The notes beneath the pieces are model-generated. The model ran no database searches and was not told the origin of the DNA. It worked only from the letters and a program-made list of their open reading frames with translations. 64,000 nucleotides of DNA from positions 186,001-250,000 of the forward strand of contig NZ_AP024854.1 of NCBI RefSeq assembly GCF_024529955.1, given 5' to 3'. Both the position numbers and the translations under genes were made by a program. Shown here piece after piece: positions 41,071-50,940 of this stretch; within the stretch, counting starts at the first letter, position 1, and each line of letters begins with the position of its first letter. The stretch comes from Photobacterium toruni. Its GTDB lineage: Bacteria; Pseudomonadota; Gammaproteobacteria; Enterobacterales; Vibrionaceae.

Positions 41071-42087
41071 ATGCTCATTATTCGTCCTATCACTAATGCT
41101 GATTATCCAGCACTGATGCAGTGTGCTGAAGCATCAGGTCATGGTTTTACCTCACTTCCTATCAATGAAGATTTACTTCGTACTCGAATTCAACATTCTC
41201 AAGTGAGTTTTAATACTCATGTAACCTCGGCTGGGCAAGAAAGTTATTTGCTGGTGGCTGTTGATAGTGACAGCGGCCAAGTTGTCGGTACTACAGCTAT
41301 TGAAGCCACTGTTGGGCTTGATGTGCCTTTTTATAATTACCATTTAAGTACCGTAACTCATGCTTCACGGCAGTTAGGGGTACATAACATAGTGAAAGTA
41401 TTGACGTTGGGCAATCAATATACCGGTGATACTGAGCTATGTAGTTTATTTCTATTGCCTGAGTGGCGCCAAGGTGTCAATGGACGGTTACTGTCGAAGT
41501 CGCGTTTTTTATTGATGGCGGATCATCGGCAGCGATTTGCAGACGTTGCTTTTGCTGAGATGCGAGGTGTCTCTGATGAGCAGGGGAATTCTCCTTTTTG
41601 GCAATGGCTTAAAGAGCACTTTTTTTCAATTGATTTTACTTATGCAGATTATTTAACGGGGATTGGTCATAAAGGTTTTATTGCTGATTTAATGCCGAAA
41701 TTACCGATTTATGTCAACTTACTCAGTAAAGAAGCACAGGCCGTGATTGGACAAGTGCATACAAATACTCGCCCAGCATTACAGCTATTAGAACAAGAAG
41801 GATTTTGTTGTCGCGGTTATGTTGATATTTTTGATGCAGGTCCAAGCGTGGAGTGTGATGTTCGTAATATTGAAACTGTACGTCATTCGCAGCGGTATCG
41901 TGTTGAGATTGGTGAACATACCAACAAGCAATGTTATTTAGTCTCTAATTGCCAGTTAGCAGGATTTCGCGCAGTTGCTGCACCGTTAGCGGTAAATGCT
42001 CAAGGGCAAGTGTTAATGACCACCGATGTTGCTGCTGCACTGAATGTTGATGTTGGTGATGAAGTGCGGTTAGTGGCGCAATCATAA
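41071..42087 (+). CDS. astA: Arginine N-succinyltransferase
   Basis: AstA transfers succinyl from succinyl-CoA to arginine, the first step of the arginine succinyltransferase (AST) pathway. The 338-residue product starts MLIIRPITNADYPALMQCAE and has the GNAT-like fold typical of the family (LCSLFLLPEWRQGVNGRLLSKSRFLLMADH; PIYVNLLSKEAQAVIGQVH). CAGGAGG lies just before the ATG at 41071, which decides the start against an upstream in-frame codon. astD follows after 12 bases. astB and astE are not in this window. Confidence 0.94.
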   Translation: MLIIRPITNADYPALMQCAEASGHGFTSLPINEDLLRTRIQHSQVSFNTHVTSAGQESYLLVAVDSDSGQVVGTTAIEATVGLDVPFYNYHLSTVTHASRQLGVHNIVKVLTLGNQYTGDTELCSLFLLPEWRQGVNGRLLSKSRFLLMADHRQRFADVAFAEMRGVSDEQGNSPFWQWLKEHFFSIDFTYADYLTGIGHKGFIADLMPKLPIYVNLLSKEAQAVIGQVHTNTRPALQLLEQEGFCCRGYVDIFDAGPSVECDVRNIETVRHSQRYRVEIGEHTNKQCYLVSNCQLAGFRAVAAPLAVNAQGQVLMTTDVAAALNVDVGDEVRLVAQS

Positions 42088-42099
42088 CAGGAGAATCAA

Positions 42100-43560
42100 A
42101 TGAGCTTATGGATTAATAATCAATGGCTAGTTGGCGATGGTGAGCAGTTTCAATCACTTAATCCTTATGATGGTACTGTGGTTTGGCAAGGTAATGCCGC
42201 GACGAATTGGCAAGTTAATGCTGTGGTTGCTGCTGCAGAGGATGCGTTTTTAATGTGGCGTAATACAACCTTTAGTGAACGTCTCGTAGTGATAGAACGG
42301 TTTGCTCAATTAGTGCATCAACACCAATCTCAGCTTGCTCAAATTATTACCGCAGAAACCGGAAAACCCTTATGGGAAAGCACCACTGAAGTCGCAGCAA
42401 TGATGGGTAAAGTTGCCTTATCAATTACCGCATATCATGAGCGTACGGGGACTCGCCAGCGCCAGCAAGGTGCAACGACTATGGTTGTTCGTCATCGTCC
42501 GCTAGGGGTTATGGCGGTGTTTGGACCGTATAATTTTCCTGCCCATTTACCTAATGGACATATTATTCCAGCCTTACTAGCCGGTAATACCGTGGTTTTC
42601 AAACCTTCTGAATTAACGCCTAACACAGCACAATTAATGTGTGAGCTGTGGCAACAAGCGGGTATTGCTGATGGCGTTATAAATCTTGTTCAAGGAGGAA
42701 AAGAAACGGGTGCGGCGTTAGCGATGGCTGCAGGTGTTGATGGAGTATTGTTTACTGGTAGTGCACAAACCGGACATCTATTACATCAGCAGTTTGCAGG
42801 GCAGCCTCAAAAAATGTTGGCATTAGAAATGGGAGGCAATAACCCATTAGTTATTGGTGAAAATTATGGTGATATTGAGGCCGCGGTATATACCATTATT
42901 CAATCGGCTTTCTTAAGTGCGGGACAACGATGTACATGTGCCCGCCGATTATATATTGCAAATGGACAAGCAGGGGACGCTCTGTTAGCTCGCTTAGTTG
43001 CTGTTACCTCACAATTACTGGTTGGTGATCCTTCTGCAACGCCAGCCCCCTTTATGGGACCTTTAATTTCTTCTGTGGCAGCGGATAAAATGATTGAACA
43101 TCAACAACAATTATTGCTGGCTGGTGGTGTGGCTTTATTAACGGCGACCCGTGGGCAAGGTGCCATTGTTACGCCTGCGATTATTAATGTGAGTGCGATC
43201 AGTGAACTTGCAGATGAAGAATATTTTGGACCATTATTGCAGGTCAGTCGTTATGCTGATTTTACTCAAGCGGTGGTCAGTGCAAATCAAACCCGTTATG
43301 GCTTGGCTGCAGGGTTAATATCAACTGATACACCACAATGGCACTATTTTGTTGAGCATATTCGTGCTGGAATTGTAAATCGCAACCGACCATTAACAGG
43401 CGCGAGTGGCGATGCCCCTTTTGGTGGTCCTGGTGCATCAGGTAATCTTCGTCCAAGTGCTTATTATGCTGCAGACTATTGTGCTTATCCGATGGCATCG
43501 ATTGAGGGGGAGCAATTACAGTTGCCGGCTCAATTAGCGCCAGGAGTGAGCTTGAGCTAA
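42100..43560 (+). CDS. astD: Succinylglutamate-semialdehyde dehydrogenase
   Basis: AstD oxidises N-succinylglutamate 5-semialdehyde with NAD, the fourth AST step. The 486-residue product is an aldehyde dehydrogenase: [23 protein letters not shown], the NAD-binding FTGSAQTG, the catalytic Glu in ALEMGGNNP and the catalytic Cys in [12 protein letters not shown]. The sequence AHLPNGHI after the FGPYNFP motif is characteristic of AstD. CAGGAG is present upstream. Confidence 0.95.
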   Translation: MSLWINNQWLVGDGEQFQSLNPYDGTVVWQGNAATNWQVNAVVAAAEDAFLMWRNTTFSERLVVIERFAQLVHQHQSQLAQIITAETGKPLWESTTEVAAMMGKVALSITAYHERTGTRQRQQGATTMVVRHRPLGVMAVFGPYNFPAHLPNGHIIPALLAGNTVVFKPSELTPNTAQLMCELWQQAGIADGVINLVQGGKETGAALAMAAGVDGVLFTGSAQTGHLLHQQFAGQPQKMLALEMGGNNPLVIGENYGDIEAAVYTIIQSAFLSAGQRCTCARRLYIANGQAGDALLARLVAVTSQLLVGDPSATPAPFMGPLISSVAADKMIEHQQQLLLAGGVALLTATRGQGAIVTPAIINVSAISELADEEYFGPLLQVSRYADFTQAVVSANQTRYGLAAGLISTDTPQWHYFVEHIRAGIVNRNRPLTGASGDAPFGGPGASGNLRPSAYYAADYCAYPMASIEGEQLQLPAQLAPGVSLS

Positions 43561-43600
43561 GGTTTAATGACTGATAATGCTTTTAATAAGCAGGTTGATT

Positions 43601-44395
43601 ATGGAATCTATTACACAAATTTTTGATGGCTTATGGCATGATTATAGTCGACGTTTATGCCCTTCTGCAGTTCAAATACAGCAGTTGTTAACTGAAGATA
43701 CCGCGTTGCTCAATGACCATATTGCGTTGCGTAGTTTTGGGTTGCCTAAGTGTGGGTTAGCAGTGCTTGCCGCACCATTTATTGCTTTGGGCTATCAACC
43801 GCAAGCAAAATATCATTTCAGTGCTAAGAAGCTGTATGCCGAGTCATTTATTCATGCTAATCCTTTACTGCCAAAAGTGTTTATTAGTGAATTACAATTA
43901 GCAGGGTGTTCGGCTGAATTACAGCGTGCGATACGAGGATTGCTAGATCAGGTGGATGATGATTATTTTTGCCAGCCTGATTTTGTTTATGGTGGGCGTC
44001 CATGGCAAATTGACTTTGCAACTTATCAATTTTTAGCTGCTGAAAGTGAATATGCGGCATGGGTGGCAGCCCATGGTTTTGGGGCCAATCATTTCACGGT
44101 GAGTATTAATCAATTAGAACAGTTCTCTAATCTTGAAGAGGTTAATCATTTATTACGTCATAACCAGTTTGTGATTAATCAATCAGGCGGCGAGATAAAA
44201 GGTAATGCAGAAGTAATGTTAGAGCAATCAGCTACGATGGCAGATGTCGTTGGTGTCAGTTTTCGAGATGGTATTCATAAGATTCCGGGTGGTTTTTATG
44301 AATTTGCTAAACGTTATCCGCAACCTAATGGTGAGTTATATTTAGGCTTTGTTACAGCTTCAGCAAATAAGATATTTGAAAGTACGGACAGTTAA
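43601..44395 (+). CDS. DUF1338 protein (2-oxoadipate dioxygenase/decarboxylase-like)
   Basis: DUF1338 (YdcJ/HglS family) enzymes are Fe(II) proteins of the vicinal oxygen chelate type; characterised members decarboxylate 2-oxoadipate to 2-hydroxyglutarate in lysine breakdown. The 264-residue product shows the likely ligands: His in LNDHIALRSFG, His in GANHFTVSIN and Glu in PGGFYEFAKRYP. The ATG at 43601 (AGG upstream) gives the expected length. It lies 40 bases after astD in the same direction, so it may be part of the ast operon; its substrate here is unknown. Confidence 0.82.
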   Translation: MESITQIFDGLWHDYSRRLCPSAVQIQQLLTEDTALLNDHIALRSFGLPKCGLAVLAAPFIALGYQPQAKYHFSAKKLYAESFIHANPLLPKVFISELQLAGCSAELQRAIRGLLDQVDDDYFCQPDFVYGGRPWQIDFATYQFLAAESEYAAWVAAHGFGANHFTVSINQLEQFSNLEEVNHLLRHNQFVINQSGGEIKGNAEVMLEQSATMADVVGVSFRDGIHKIPGGFYEFAKRYPQPNGELYLGFVTASANKIFESTDS

Positions 44396-44438
44396 AAGAT
44401 GAACCTTAACTTCATAGGATCAAGTCTCGAAGAATAGA

Positions 44439-44468
44439 AAACAGCACTGCATTATATGAGTGCTGTTT
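44439..44468. terminator. Bidirectional terminator candidate
   Basis: Perfect 10-bp stem AAACAGCACT / AGTGCTGTTT (44439-44448 with 44459-44468), ten-base loop. T-runs are short on both sides. It lies between the DUF1338 gene and the convergent small gene at 44479. Confidence 0.65.
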
Positions 44469-44478
44469 AGAATTTAAA

Positions 44479-44709
44479 TTAATTATCGAGCGGTGAACCC
44501 CAAACACCTGATTCATCTGCAGGGCAACGACGTAATCCGGTTTGTTGTTCAAGGTAACAACGGCTATCACTAAATCCGGTCATTTCAATGGTTGTTGGTT
44601 GGCCGGTCAGTACGCCAGGTACGGTGGTGTAACTATTAGCAGAAAAGCGTTCAATATCCATATTGATCATCATTGATTTAAAAGTCCATTTGTAAGTGAA
44701 ATGTAGCAT
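44479..44709 (-). CDS. Small uncharacterised protein
   Basis: An open frame of up to 76 residues that I do not recognise. The codon use (CGT, GGT, ACC, GAA) is like that of its neighbours, and a hairpin terminator follows its stop, which supports a real gene. The N-terminal part is uncertain: Met at residues 1, 13, 14 and 17 are all possible and none has a strong ribosome site; MDIERFSANSYTTVPG is a plausible start. Two cysteines occur in SRCYLEQQTGLRRCPADE. No signal peptide or membrane segment is evident. It lies next to crp on the same strand, but is followed by its own terminator. Confidence 0.42.
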   Translation of the reverse strand: MLHFTYKWTFKSMMINMDIERFSANSYTTVPGVLTGQPTTIEMTGFSDSRCYLEQQTGLRRCPADESGVWGSPLDN

Positions 44710-44800
44710 GAATGGATGTTATTACAAATTAAAATTTAACAGTGAGACTACCGCTATTAATGATTATATTATGAGGATATTAAAGGGGAAATTTAGCATA

Positions 44801-44829
44801 AAAAAAACCGCAGATATAAGCTGCGGTTT
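44801..44829 (-). terminator. Intrinsic terminator of crp
   Basis: CCGCAG / CTGCGG stem (44808-44813 with 44821-44826), extendable by AAA/TTT, with a T-run on the minus strand from the A-run at 44801-44807. Confidence 0.88.
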
Positions 44830-44856
44830 CATTGGTAATTAACGTACCGCTAAAAA

Positions 44857-45489
44857 TTAGCGTGTACCGTAAACTACAATCGTTTTGCCATGAGCAGAAA
44901 TAAGATTTTGCTCTTCCAGCATTTTTAAGATTCGACCCACAGTTTCGCGAGAACAACCTACGATCTGGCCAATTTCTTGACGAGTGATCTTAATTTGCAT
45001 GCCATCAGGATGTGTCATTGCATCGGGTTGTTTTGCCAGATTCAATAACGTTTGTGCAATACGGCCTGTTACATCAAGGAATGCAAGATCACCTACCTTT
45101 TGACTTGTCACTTGTAAGCGGCATGCCATTTGAGCAGATAAACGCATTAGAATATCTGGATTCACTTGAATTAACTGACGGAATTTCTTAAATGAAATTT
45201 CTGCAACTTCACAAGGGCTTTTTGCACGAACCCAAGCTGTACGTTCTTGGTCTTCTTCGAACAAGCCGAGTTCACCAATAAAGTCACCCTGGTTTAGGTA
45301 AGAAAGGATCATCTCCTTACCTTCTTCATCCTTGATTAATACAGCAACAGAACCCTTCACGATATAGTACAAAGTCTCAGCTTTTTCACCTGCGTGAATT
45401 AACGTGCTCTTTGATGGATATTTGTGAATGTGACAATGGGAAAGAAACCACTCTAAAGTTGGATCTGTTTGCGGTTTACCTGGAACCAT
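44857..45489 (-). CDS. crp: cAMP receptor protein (CRP)
   Basis: CRP is the cAMP-dependent global activator of carbon-source genes. The 210-residue product is nearly identical to E. coli CRP: cyclic-nucleotide domain with [22 protein letters not shown] (cAMP pocket), the C-helix, and the helix-turn-helix [24 protein letters not shown] chose ATG 45489 ([14 protein letters not shown]), preceded by AGAGGAAG; an extension to 45549 is not supported by homologues. A CRP-like site lies upstream between crp and yhfA. Confidence 0.99.
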   Translation of the reverse strand: MVPGKPQTDPTLEWFLSHCHIHKYPSKSTLIHAGEKAETLYYIVKGSVAVLIKDEEGKEMILSYLNQGDFIGELGLFEEDQERTAWVRAKSPCEVAEISFKKFRQLIQVNPDILMRLSAQMACRLQVTSQKVGDLAFLDVTGRIAQTLLNLAKQPDAMTHPDGMQIKITRQEIGQIVGCSRETVGRILKMLEEQNLISAHGKTIVVYGTR

Positions 45490-45870
45490 ATTACTAACTT
45501 CCTCTGCATATGTTGCCCAACAATATGTTCTGTAGAGATAACTAAACAAAACGAAGTGTTGGCAGGGTTATTCACTCAGCGGCTAAGCTGTGAGTTAACT
45601 TGAACTGGCTTAGAGTGTATCCTTTTTCTCACGCTTTTTCTTGATATTGATCGAGCAGATAGGCTCATTTATGAGAGATAAGTGTGCACATGATCACATC
45701 GTTGTGAGTTAGTTGCCTGCAGTATCGTTTTAAAGTGGTTTTATTCTCTAATTTTACAAATATAAATATGCAACGTAATTAGCATTAAGCACAATAAACA
45801 CGATTGCACTGATGGAATTATCAACAAAAATAAGATAAATTTTTGAAGAATATAGCTAAAGGATATAAAA
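45490..45870. promoter_or_regulatory. crp-yhfA divergent regulatory region
   Basis: About 380 bases without a gene, holding the divergent promoters of crp and yhfA. The clearest element is the CRP-like palindrome at 45680-45701. No other feature is recognised. Confidence 0.55.
45680..45701. promoter_or_regulatory. CRP-binding site upstream of crp
   Basis: TGTGC (45683-45687), six bases, TCACA (45694-45698): 9 of 10 core positions of the CRP consensus TGTGA-N6-TCACA. It is about 190 bases upstream of the crp start. E. coli crp is autoregulated through CRP sites; the same is likely here. Confidence 0.72.
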
Positions 45871-46275
45871 ATGCAGTCACGTGTAAAGTGGTTAGAAAAT
45901 ATGACTTTTGTGGGTCAATCAGCATCGGGTCATAGCGTTGTTTTAGATGGTAATGGTGGCGAAAAAGCCCCGAGCCCAATGGAATTAGTATTAATGGCCG
46001 CTGGAGGGTGTAGCTCCGTAGATGTCGTTAGTGGATTACAAGATTTACATCAACAGATCACTGCTTGTGAGGTGAGTGTTACTGCTGAACGTCGTGAGCA
46101 AGCCCCACGAATTTTTACACATGCAAATTTACACTTTGTTGTTACGGGCCATGACCTAAGTGATGAATTAGTGAGTAAGGTGGTGGCTGATTCTCTCGAA
46201 AAATACTGCTCAGTGTGTTTAATGCTCGGTCAGGGGGTTGATATGAGCCATAGCTATGAGATTGTTGTGGCGTAA
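45871..46275 (+). CDS. yhfA: OsmC-family protein YhfA
   Basis: The 134-residue product belongs to the OsmC/Ohr fold. It has the family's SPMELVLMAAGGCSSVDVV segment, with Cys in GGCSSVD and a second Cys in KYCSVCLML, the usual pair for thiol peroxidase-type chemistry in OsmC relatives. The E. coli homologue YhfA also stands divergent to crp and has no settled function. A weak AAAGGA lies before the ATG. Confidence 0.92.
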   Translation: MQSRVKWLENMTFVGQSASGHSVVLDGNGGEKAPSPMELVLMAAGGCSSVDVVSGLQDLHQQITACEVSVTAERREQAPRIFTHANLHFVVTGHDLSDELVSKVVADSLEKYCSVCLMLGQGVDMSHSYEIVVA

Positions 46276-46379
46276 TGTTCATATAAGAATGGCGGTTGCT
46301 GAGATCAGTAACCGTTCATTAATGTCACTAACGGTTACGTCTGATTGTTAATCTTTAGGTCTTATATTTGACGTACCAC

Positions 46380-47249
46380 TTAAGCTATTTTGCCGTTTGC
46401 AATTAATTGTTCAAGTAACGGTCGCATAATGAGTTCCATCGCAAAACTCATTTTTCCGCCAGGCACAACGAGGGTATTGTGGCGTGACATAAATGAACCT
46501 TGAATCATGGCGAGTAAATAGGGAAAGTCGACATTCTTTAAACCACGAAAGCGGATCACCACAAAGCTTTCATCTAGACTGGGAATACCCTTCGCGCTGA
46601 CGGGATTGGAAGTATCAACGGTTGGGACGCGTTGAAAGTTAATGTGGGTGCGAGAAAATTGTGGTGTGATGTAATTAAGATAGTCATCCATTGAACGTAC
46701 TATCGATTCCATTACCGCTTCTCTTGAATGGCCGCGATCACGAGTGTCTCGAATGATCTTTTGAATCCACTCGAGGTTAACAATAGGTACCATCCCTATT
46801 AGTAAATCAACGTGTTGCGCTACATTGATCTCACCATCAACCACACCGCCATGTAAGCCTTCATAAAATAACACATCAGTATTTTCAGCTAACTGTTGCC
46901 ACGGTGTAAAAGTACCGGGCATTTGATTATAAGGCACAGCTTCATCAAAAGTATGTAAATAACGGCGAAATTTACCACTACCATCTTGAGCGTATTGTTT
47001 GAAAAAGTGGGATAATTGCTCAAAATCATTGGCTTCTGCGCCGAAATAGCTGATATGACGACCTTGCTCTTTGGCCTTACGAATTTCACAATCCATTTCT
47101 GGACGAGTGAAGCGATGAAAACTATCACCTTCTAACCATGCTGCGTTGATGTCCATCATGTTAAACATCTTGCGAAAAGCCTCTGATGTCGTTGTCGTTC
47201 CTGCGCCAGATGAACCAGTGACAGCAATGATGGGGTGTTTTACCGACAT
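46380..47249 (-). CDS. prkB: Phosphoribulokinase-like protein PrkB
   Basis: A 289-residue P-loop kinase of the phosphoribulokinase/uridine kinase family: GSSGAGTTTT at 12-21, LEGDSFHRFTRPEMD, a DVLFYEGLHGGVV segment, and DTRDRGHSREAVMESI. There is no Rubisco or Calvin-cycle context, so CO2 fixation is not expected; the role of such PrkB proteins in enterics and vibrios is not settled. It lies near crp and yheU, as in E. coli. Confidence 0.9.
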   Translation of the reverse strand: MSVKHPIIAVTGSSGAGTTTTSEAFRKMFNMMDINAAWLEGDSFHRFTRPEMDCEIRKAKEQGRHISYFGAEANDFEQLSHFFKQYAQDGSGKFRRYLHTFDEAVPYNQMPGTFTPWQQLAENTDVLFYEGLHGGVVDGEINVAQHVDLLIGMVPIVNLEWIQKIIRDTRDRGHSREAVMESIVRSMDDYLNYITPQFSRTHINFQRVPTVDTSNPVSAKGIPSLDESFVVIRFRGLKNVDFPYLLAMIQGSFMSRHNTLVVPGGKMSFAMELIMRPLLEQLIANGKIA

Positions 47250-47400
47250 AACTCACCTGTTGTTGTAATTATTACGTGATAAATAACAAAAAATAGACAG
47301 TAATAAATGTTACTACAGGTTTGCTAAAATGTCGGTATTAAGTGATAAAAGTGTAGGTGAGAACAAGTTTCGGTAAATGTTAATACTATGATGGGTTGGA

Positions 47401-47613
47401 TTACATTTGATGGCGCAGTTTAATATCAACCGATTCATGTAATTCAGAAAAAACAATAACTGCATCGCCTGATTGTAGTTGGCGTCGAACATAAGCGACC
47501 TTATCACTAAGGCTTATTTCTACTTCGCCATAGTCGGTACCTTCACGTAAAATAAATTGTTCAATCAGGTTGGTTAGTGTTTCTGGTGCGATGTCTTGCC
47601 AAGGAATAATCAT
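47401..47613 (-). CDS. yheU: UPF0270 family protein YheU
   Basis: A 70-residue protein: [29 protein letters not shown] and then [23 protein letters not shown], the conserved pattern of UPF0270. Function is unknown. It is the small acidic cytoplasmic protein that sits downstream of yheT in E. coli, and the order is kept here. Confidence 0.9.
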   Translation of the reverse strand: MIIPWQDIAPETLTNLIEQFILREGTDYGEVEISLSDKVAYVRRQLQSGDAVIVFSELHESVDIKLRHQM

Positions 47614-47705
47614 TACAACTTCTTAAATGACTAATGAAATAATAACCGCAGTATATTATTAAAATTGACGAGATTCTTAAAATTAACAAGAAAGAAAGTT
47701 AGCTA

Positions 47706-48698
47706 TTATTTCAGTTGTTGTGATTGATGCAACCTGAGTTGGCGTTGAAACCATTCTGGCACTGTATGCTCTAACCAAAACTGCGGTTTGAGTAAGCTAC
47801 CACTGATAAAACCAACATGACCACCAGTCGTTGATAAATGATAATCAATATTGATTGGTAAGGGCTGTGAAGGAATGACATCATTATTCATAAAGGGATC
47901 ATCTTTGGCGTGAATAATCCGTAGGGGAAGCGTGATCTTAGTCAGTTGCGATAAACCACTACAATGTTGATAGTAGTCATTAGCACTCTTAAAGCCATGC
48001 AACGGTGCCGTCACCGCTTGGTCAAATTGCCGTACACTGCTAATTGTTGTCAGTTGGTGTTGATTAACAGGCATAGTATGTGGGTGACGCTCAATTTTTT
48101 TTGCAATAGTACGTTTGAGTGATGTCAGTAAATAACGTTGATAAACTCGCGAGAACCCTTGCTGAATACGATCAGAACAGGAAGCAAGGTTTAGCGGTGG
48201 TGAAATAGCTTGGGCTGCGATGAGTTCGTTATTATTAGGGCAATTAGCTAAGTAATTAATCAACACATTACCACCAAGTGATACACCGACAGCCATAAAT
48301 GGGCGCTGTGGAAATTGCTGGCGCAGCCATTGAATAAAGAACTGCACATCGTTTATATCACCAGAATGATAGCTTTGTGGATGACGATTTAATTCACCGC
48401 TGCACCCTCTAAAATGCATCATGACCCCAAGCCAACCTTGCTGTTTGGCTGCCATTAATAAGCCATTAGCATAAGGGCTGTTAAAGCTGCCTTCTAAACC
48501 ATGAAATAAAATCATTATCGGCTGATGGTGATTATTAATATCTGGCTGCTCTGTCCATGCAAGATCAACAAAATCACCATCAGGTATTTCAAGCCGTTGG
48601 GTTACAGGTGCAAAGAGTGGTTGGCGGCGAATAAATCGTGGTAATAAGGTTTGTAGGTGGGGATTCCCTAATCCGCTAGCGGCGGTGAATGGCTGCAT
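47706..48698 (-). CDS. yheT: Alpha/beta-hydrolase YheT
   Basis: A 330-residue alpha/beta-hydrolase of the AB-hydrolase 4 (YheT/ABHD1-3) group. Visible motifs are the oxyanion segment FHGLEGS, the nucleophile elbow GVSLGG (Ser), an Asp in HAKDDPFM, and the catalytic His in TTGGHVGFI. Natural substrate is unknown. I chose ATG 48698 (AGGA upstream); the open frame from an upstream TTG runs through a hairpin. It follows yheS. Confidence 0.9.
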   Translation of the reverse strand: MQPFTAASGLGNPHLQTLLPRFIRRQPLFAPVTQRLEIPDGDFVDLAWTEQPDINNHHQPIMILFHGLEGSFNSPYANGLLMAAKQQGWLGVMMHFRGCSGELNRHPQSYHSGDINDVQFFIQWLRQQFPQRPFMAVGVSLGGNVLINYLANCPNNNELIAAQAISPPLNLASCSDRIQQGFSRVYQRYLLTSLKRTIAKKIERHPHTMPVNQHQLTTISSVRQFDQAVTAPLHGFKSANDYYQHCSGLSQLTKITLPLRIIHAKDDPFMNNDVIPSQPLPINIDYHLSTTGGHVGFISGSLLKPQFWLEHTVPEWFQRQLRLHQSQQLK

Positions 48699-48721
48699 AT
48701 GTAGTCCTGTTTTCAAATTAA

Positions 48722-48753
48722 AACGCCGTCGCAATAAATATTGTGACGGCGTT
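48722..48753 (-). terminator. Hairpin between yheS and yheT
   Basis: A long stem, AACGCCGTCGCAATA (48722-48736) against TATTGTGACGGCGTT (48739-48753), paired throughout with one G-U. On the minus strand TTTTAATTT follows, so it may act as a terminator or partial attenuator between yheS and yheT. Confidence 0.65.
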
Positions 48754-48759
48754 AAATGA

Positions 48760-50682
48760 TCACTCAGCGTTAAGCTGGCTTTCCATTTCTTCTAGTTGTT
48801 CTTGCAGTTCCATCCATGCAACCTCGATGTCTTCAAGATCAGACTTAGCATCGCCTTGAAGTTTTAACTGCTCATTCATTTGGGCTTTATTTTCAGGCTC
48901 ATAAATGGCGCTATCACTTAATGCGGTTTCTGCAGCTGTAACGATCGCATTGAGTTTATCCATCTGCTTTTCAAGCTTGGTGACTTCTTTGCGAATTGGG
49001 GCTGTTAACTTACGGAACTCTGCATCTAAGCGCTTTTGTTCTTTACGTGATGCAGCACTATTGTCTTTATTGGTCTCAGGTTTTGCAGCTTGTTGTTCAC
49101 GACGTTCATTGCGCTGTTGCTCGCTTAGCCACTTGTGATAATCACTTAAATCACCATCAAAAGGGACCACTTGGCGATCGTGAACTAAGTATAAATCATC
49201 CGTTGTTGCACGGAGTAAGTAACGGTCGTGACTAACAATAACCATTGCGCCTTCATAAGATTGCAACGCAAAGGTCAGTGCTTGACGCATATCTAAATCA
49301 AGGTGGTTGGTTGGTTCATCGAGTAACAATAGGTTTGGACGTTGCCATACAATTAACGCTAATACTAAGCGTGCTTTTTCACCACCAGAGAATGGGCCGA
49401 CTTTCTCTAGTGCTTTATCGCCAATAAAACCAAAACTACCTAAATAATCACGCAGCTGTTGTTCGGTTGAGTTTGGCGCAATACGTGCCATGTGTTGAAC
49501 GGGGGTATCATCAAGGTACAAGGTTTCTAATTGGTGCTGCGCAAAGTAACCAATTTTGACCCCTTGCGAAAAGGCCATATCACCGGCTTTGGCTGGTAAA
49601 TCGCCAGCGAGCATTTTAATCAACGTTGATTTACCGGCACCATTACGCCCTAATAATCCAATTCGACTTCCTGGTACTAAGTTTAAACGGATTTTTTCAA
49701 GAATCAGTAAATCGTCATAACCGGCGGCAACATGATCCATCATTAGAATCGGGTTTGGCAGGGCACTTGGCTCTCTAAATTCAAATGTAAATGGATTATC
49801 AAGCTGCGCTGGCAATACTTTCTCCATCCGTTCTAGGGCCTTAATACGGCTTTGCGCTTGGCGTGCTTTACTGGCTTTGTAACGGAAGCGTTCGATATAT
49901 GACTGCATGTGCGTCATTTGCTTCTGTTGCTTTTGGAACATGGCTTGTTGCAATACCAGTTTCTCAGCCCGTTGGACTTCAAATGATGAGTAGTTACCGG
50001 TGTAACTGTTCATGGTTTGATTTTCAACGTGAATAATACGGTTGATAACAGGATCTAAGAAATCGCGGTCATGGGAAATCAATACCAGCGTACCACGGTA
50101 GCTTTGCAGCCATTTTTCAAGCCACATTACCGCATCGAGATCTAAGTGGTTAGTTGGCTCATCGAGTAACAATAGATCAGAGCGGCATAGCAGGGCTTGG
50201 GCAAGGTTTAAACGCATGCGCCAACCACCAGAGAACTGGGTTAAGTTCCATTGCATTTGGTGCTGTGAAAATCCTAAACCATTGAGTAACTCAGCTGCGC
50301 GCGCATTAATGCTATAGCCACCAATGGTATCAATTTTACCATGCAATTCAGCGACTTTATTACCATTGTCTGCAAGTTCAGCGGCCACCAATTGACGCTC
50401 AAGTTCACGGTATTCACGATCGCCATCAATAACATATTCAATCGCTGCTCGTTCTAGCGCTGGTGTTTCCTGAGCAACCCACGCTAATTCCCAATTACTC
50501 GGAAACTGACAATTACCGCCATCTAAGCTGAGTTCATTTTTAAGTAATGCAAATAAGGTTGATTTACCACAACCATTTTTACCCACAAGGCCAACTTTGT
50601 CGCCTGGGTTAATCGTTGCTGTGGCATTTTCAAGCAGAACTTTACCACCACGTAGAAGTTGGATATCTGAAAAGATAATCAT
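48760..50682 (-). CDS. yheS: ABC-F family ATPase YheS
   Basis: ABC-F proteins are soluble twin-ATPase factors that act on the ribosome; YheS is one of the four E. coli members. The 640-residue product has two ABC domains: Walker A GLVGKNGCGKST and GLLGRNGAGKST, signatures QFSGGWRMRL and PFSGGEKARL, and Walker B LLLLDEPTNHLDLD twice. The linker between them is charged (about 240-300), and a coiled-coil C-terminal domain follows. No membrane segments are present. It is divergent from kefG. Confidence 0.95.
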   Translation of the reverse strand: MIIFSDIQLLRGGKVLLENATATINPGDKVGLVGKNGCGKSTLFALLKNELSLDGGNCQFPSNWELAWVAQETPALERAAIEYVIDGDREYRELERQLVAAELADNGNKVAELHGKIDTIGGYSINARAAELLNGLGFSQHQMQWNLTQFSGGWRMRLNLAQALLCRSDLLLLDEPTNHLDLDAVMWLEKWLQSYRGTLVLISHDRDFLDPVINRIIHVENQTMNSYTGNYSSFEVQRAEKLVLQQAMFQKQQKQMTHMQSYIERFRYKASKARQAQSRIKALERMEKVLPAQLDNPFTFEFREPSALPNPILMMDHVAAGYDDLLILEKIRLNLVPGSRIGLLGRNGAGKSTLIKMLAGDLPAKAGDMAFSQGVKIGYFAQHQLETLYLDDTPVQHMARIAPNSTEQQLRDYLGSFGFIGDKALEKVGPFSGGEKARLVLALIVWQRPNLLLLDEPTNHLDLDMRQALTFALQSYEGAMVIVSHDRYLLRATTDDLYLVHDRQVVPFDGDLSDYHKWLSEQQRNERREQQAAKPETNKDNSAASRKEQKRLDAEFRKLTAPIRKEVTKLEKQMDKLNAIVTAAETALSDSAIYEPENKAQMNEQLKLQGDAKSDLEDIEVAWMELQEQLEEMESQLNAE

Positions 50683-50940
50683 CGATAGCGCCGGGGACGT
50701 GCCCGCTCCACAAAATTAAACGGAAATCATGCTCAGGAGTCTAACCCAAACTGGAACGACTGGCTAACCTGACGCTGAGTTAACATCGGGTTGGCAATGT
50801 GCGGATGTAAGGTCGATTAAAATAGAAACAGCAACTTAACGATCATATTGAGTAACAATTAGGTATGATAGTTAACAATTTGGCGTCCAATGTTTTATAA
50901 CGGCGTTACTTCATTCATTAAATAACATGCCAAGGACAGT

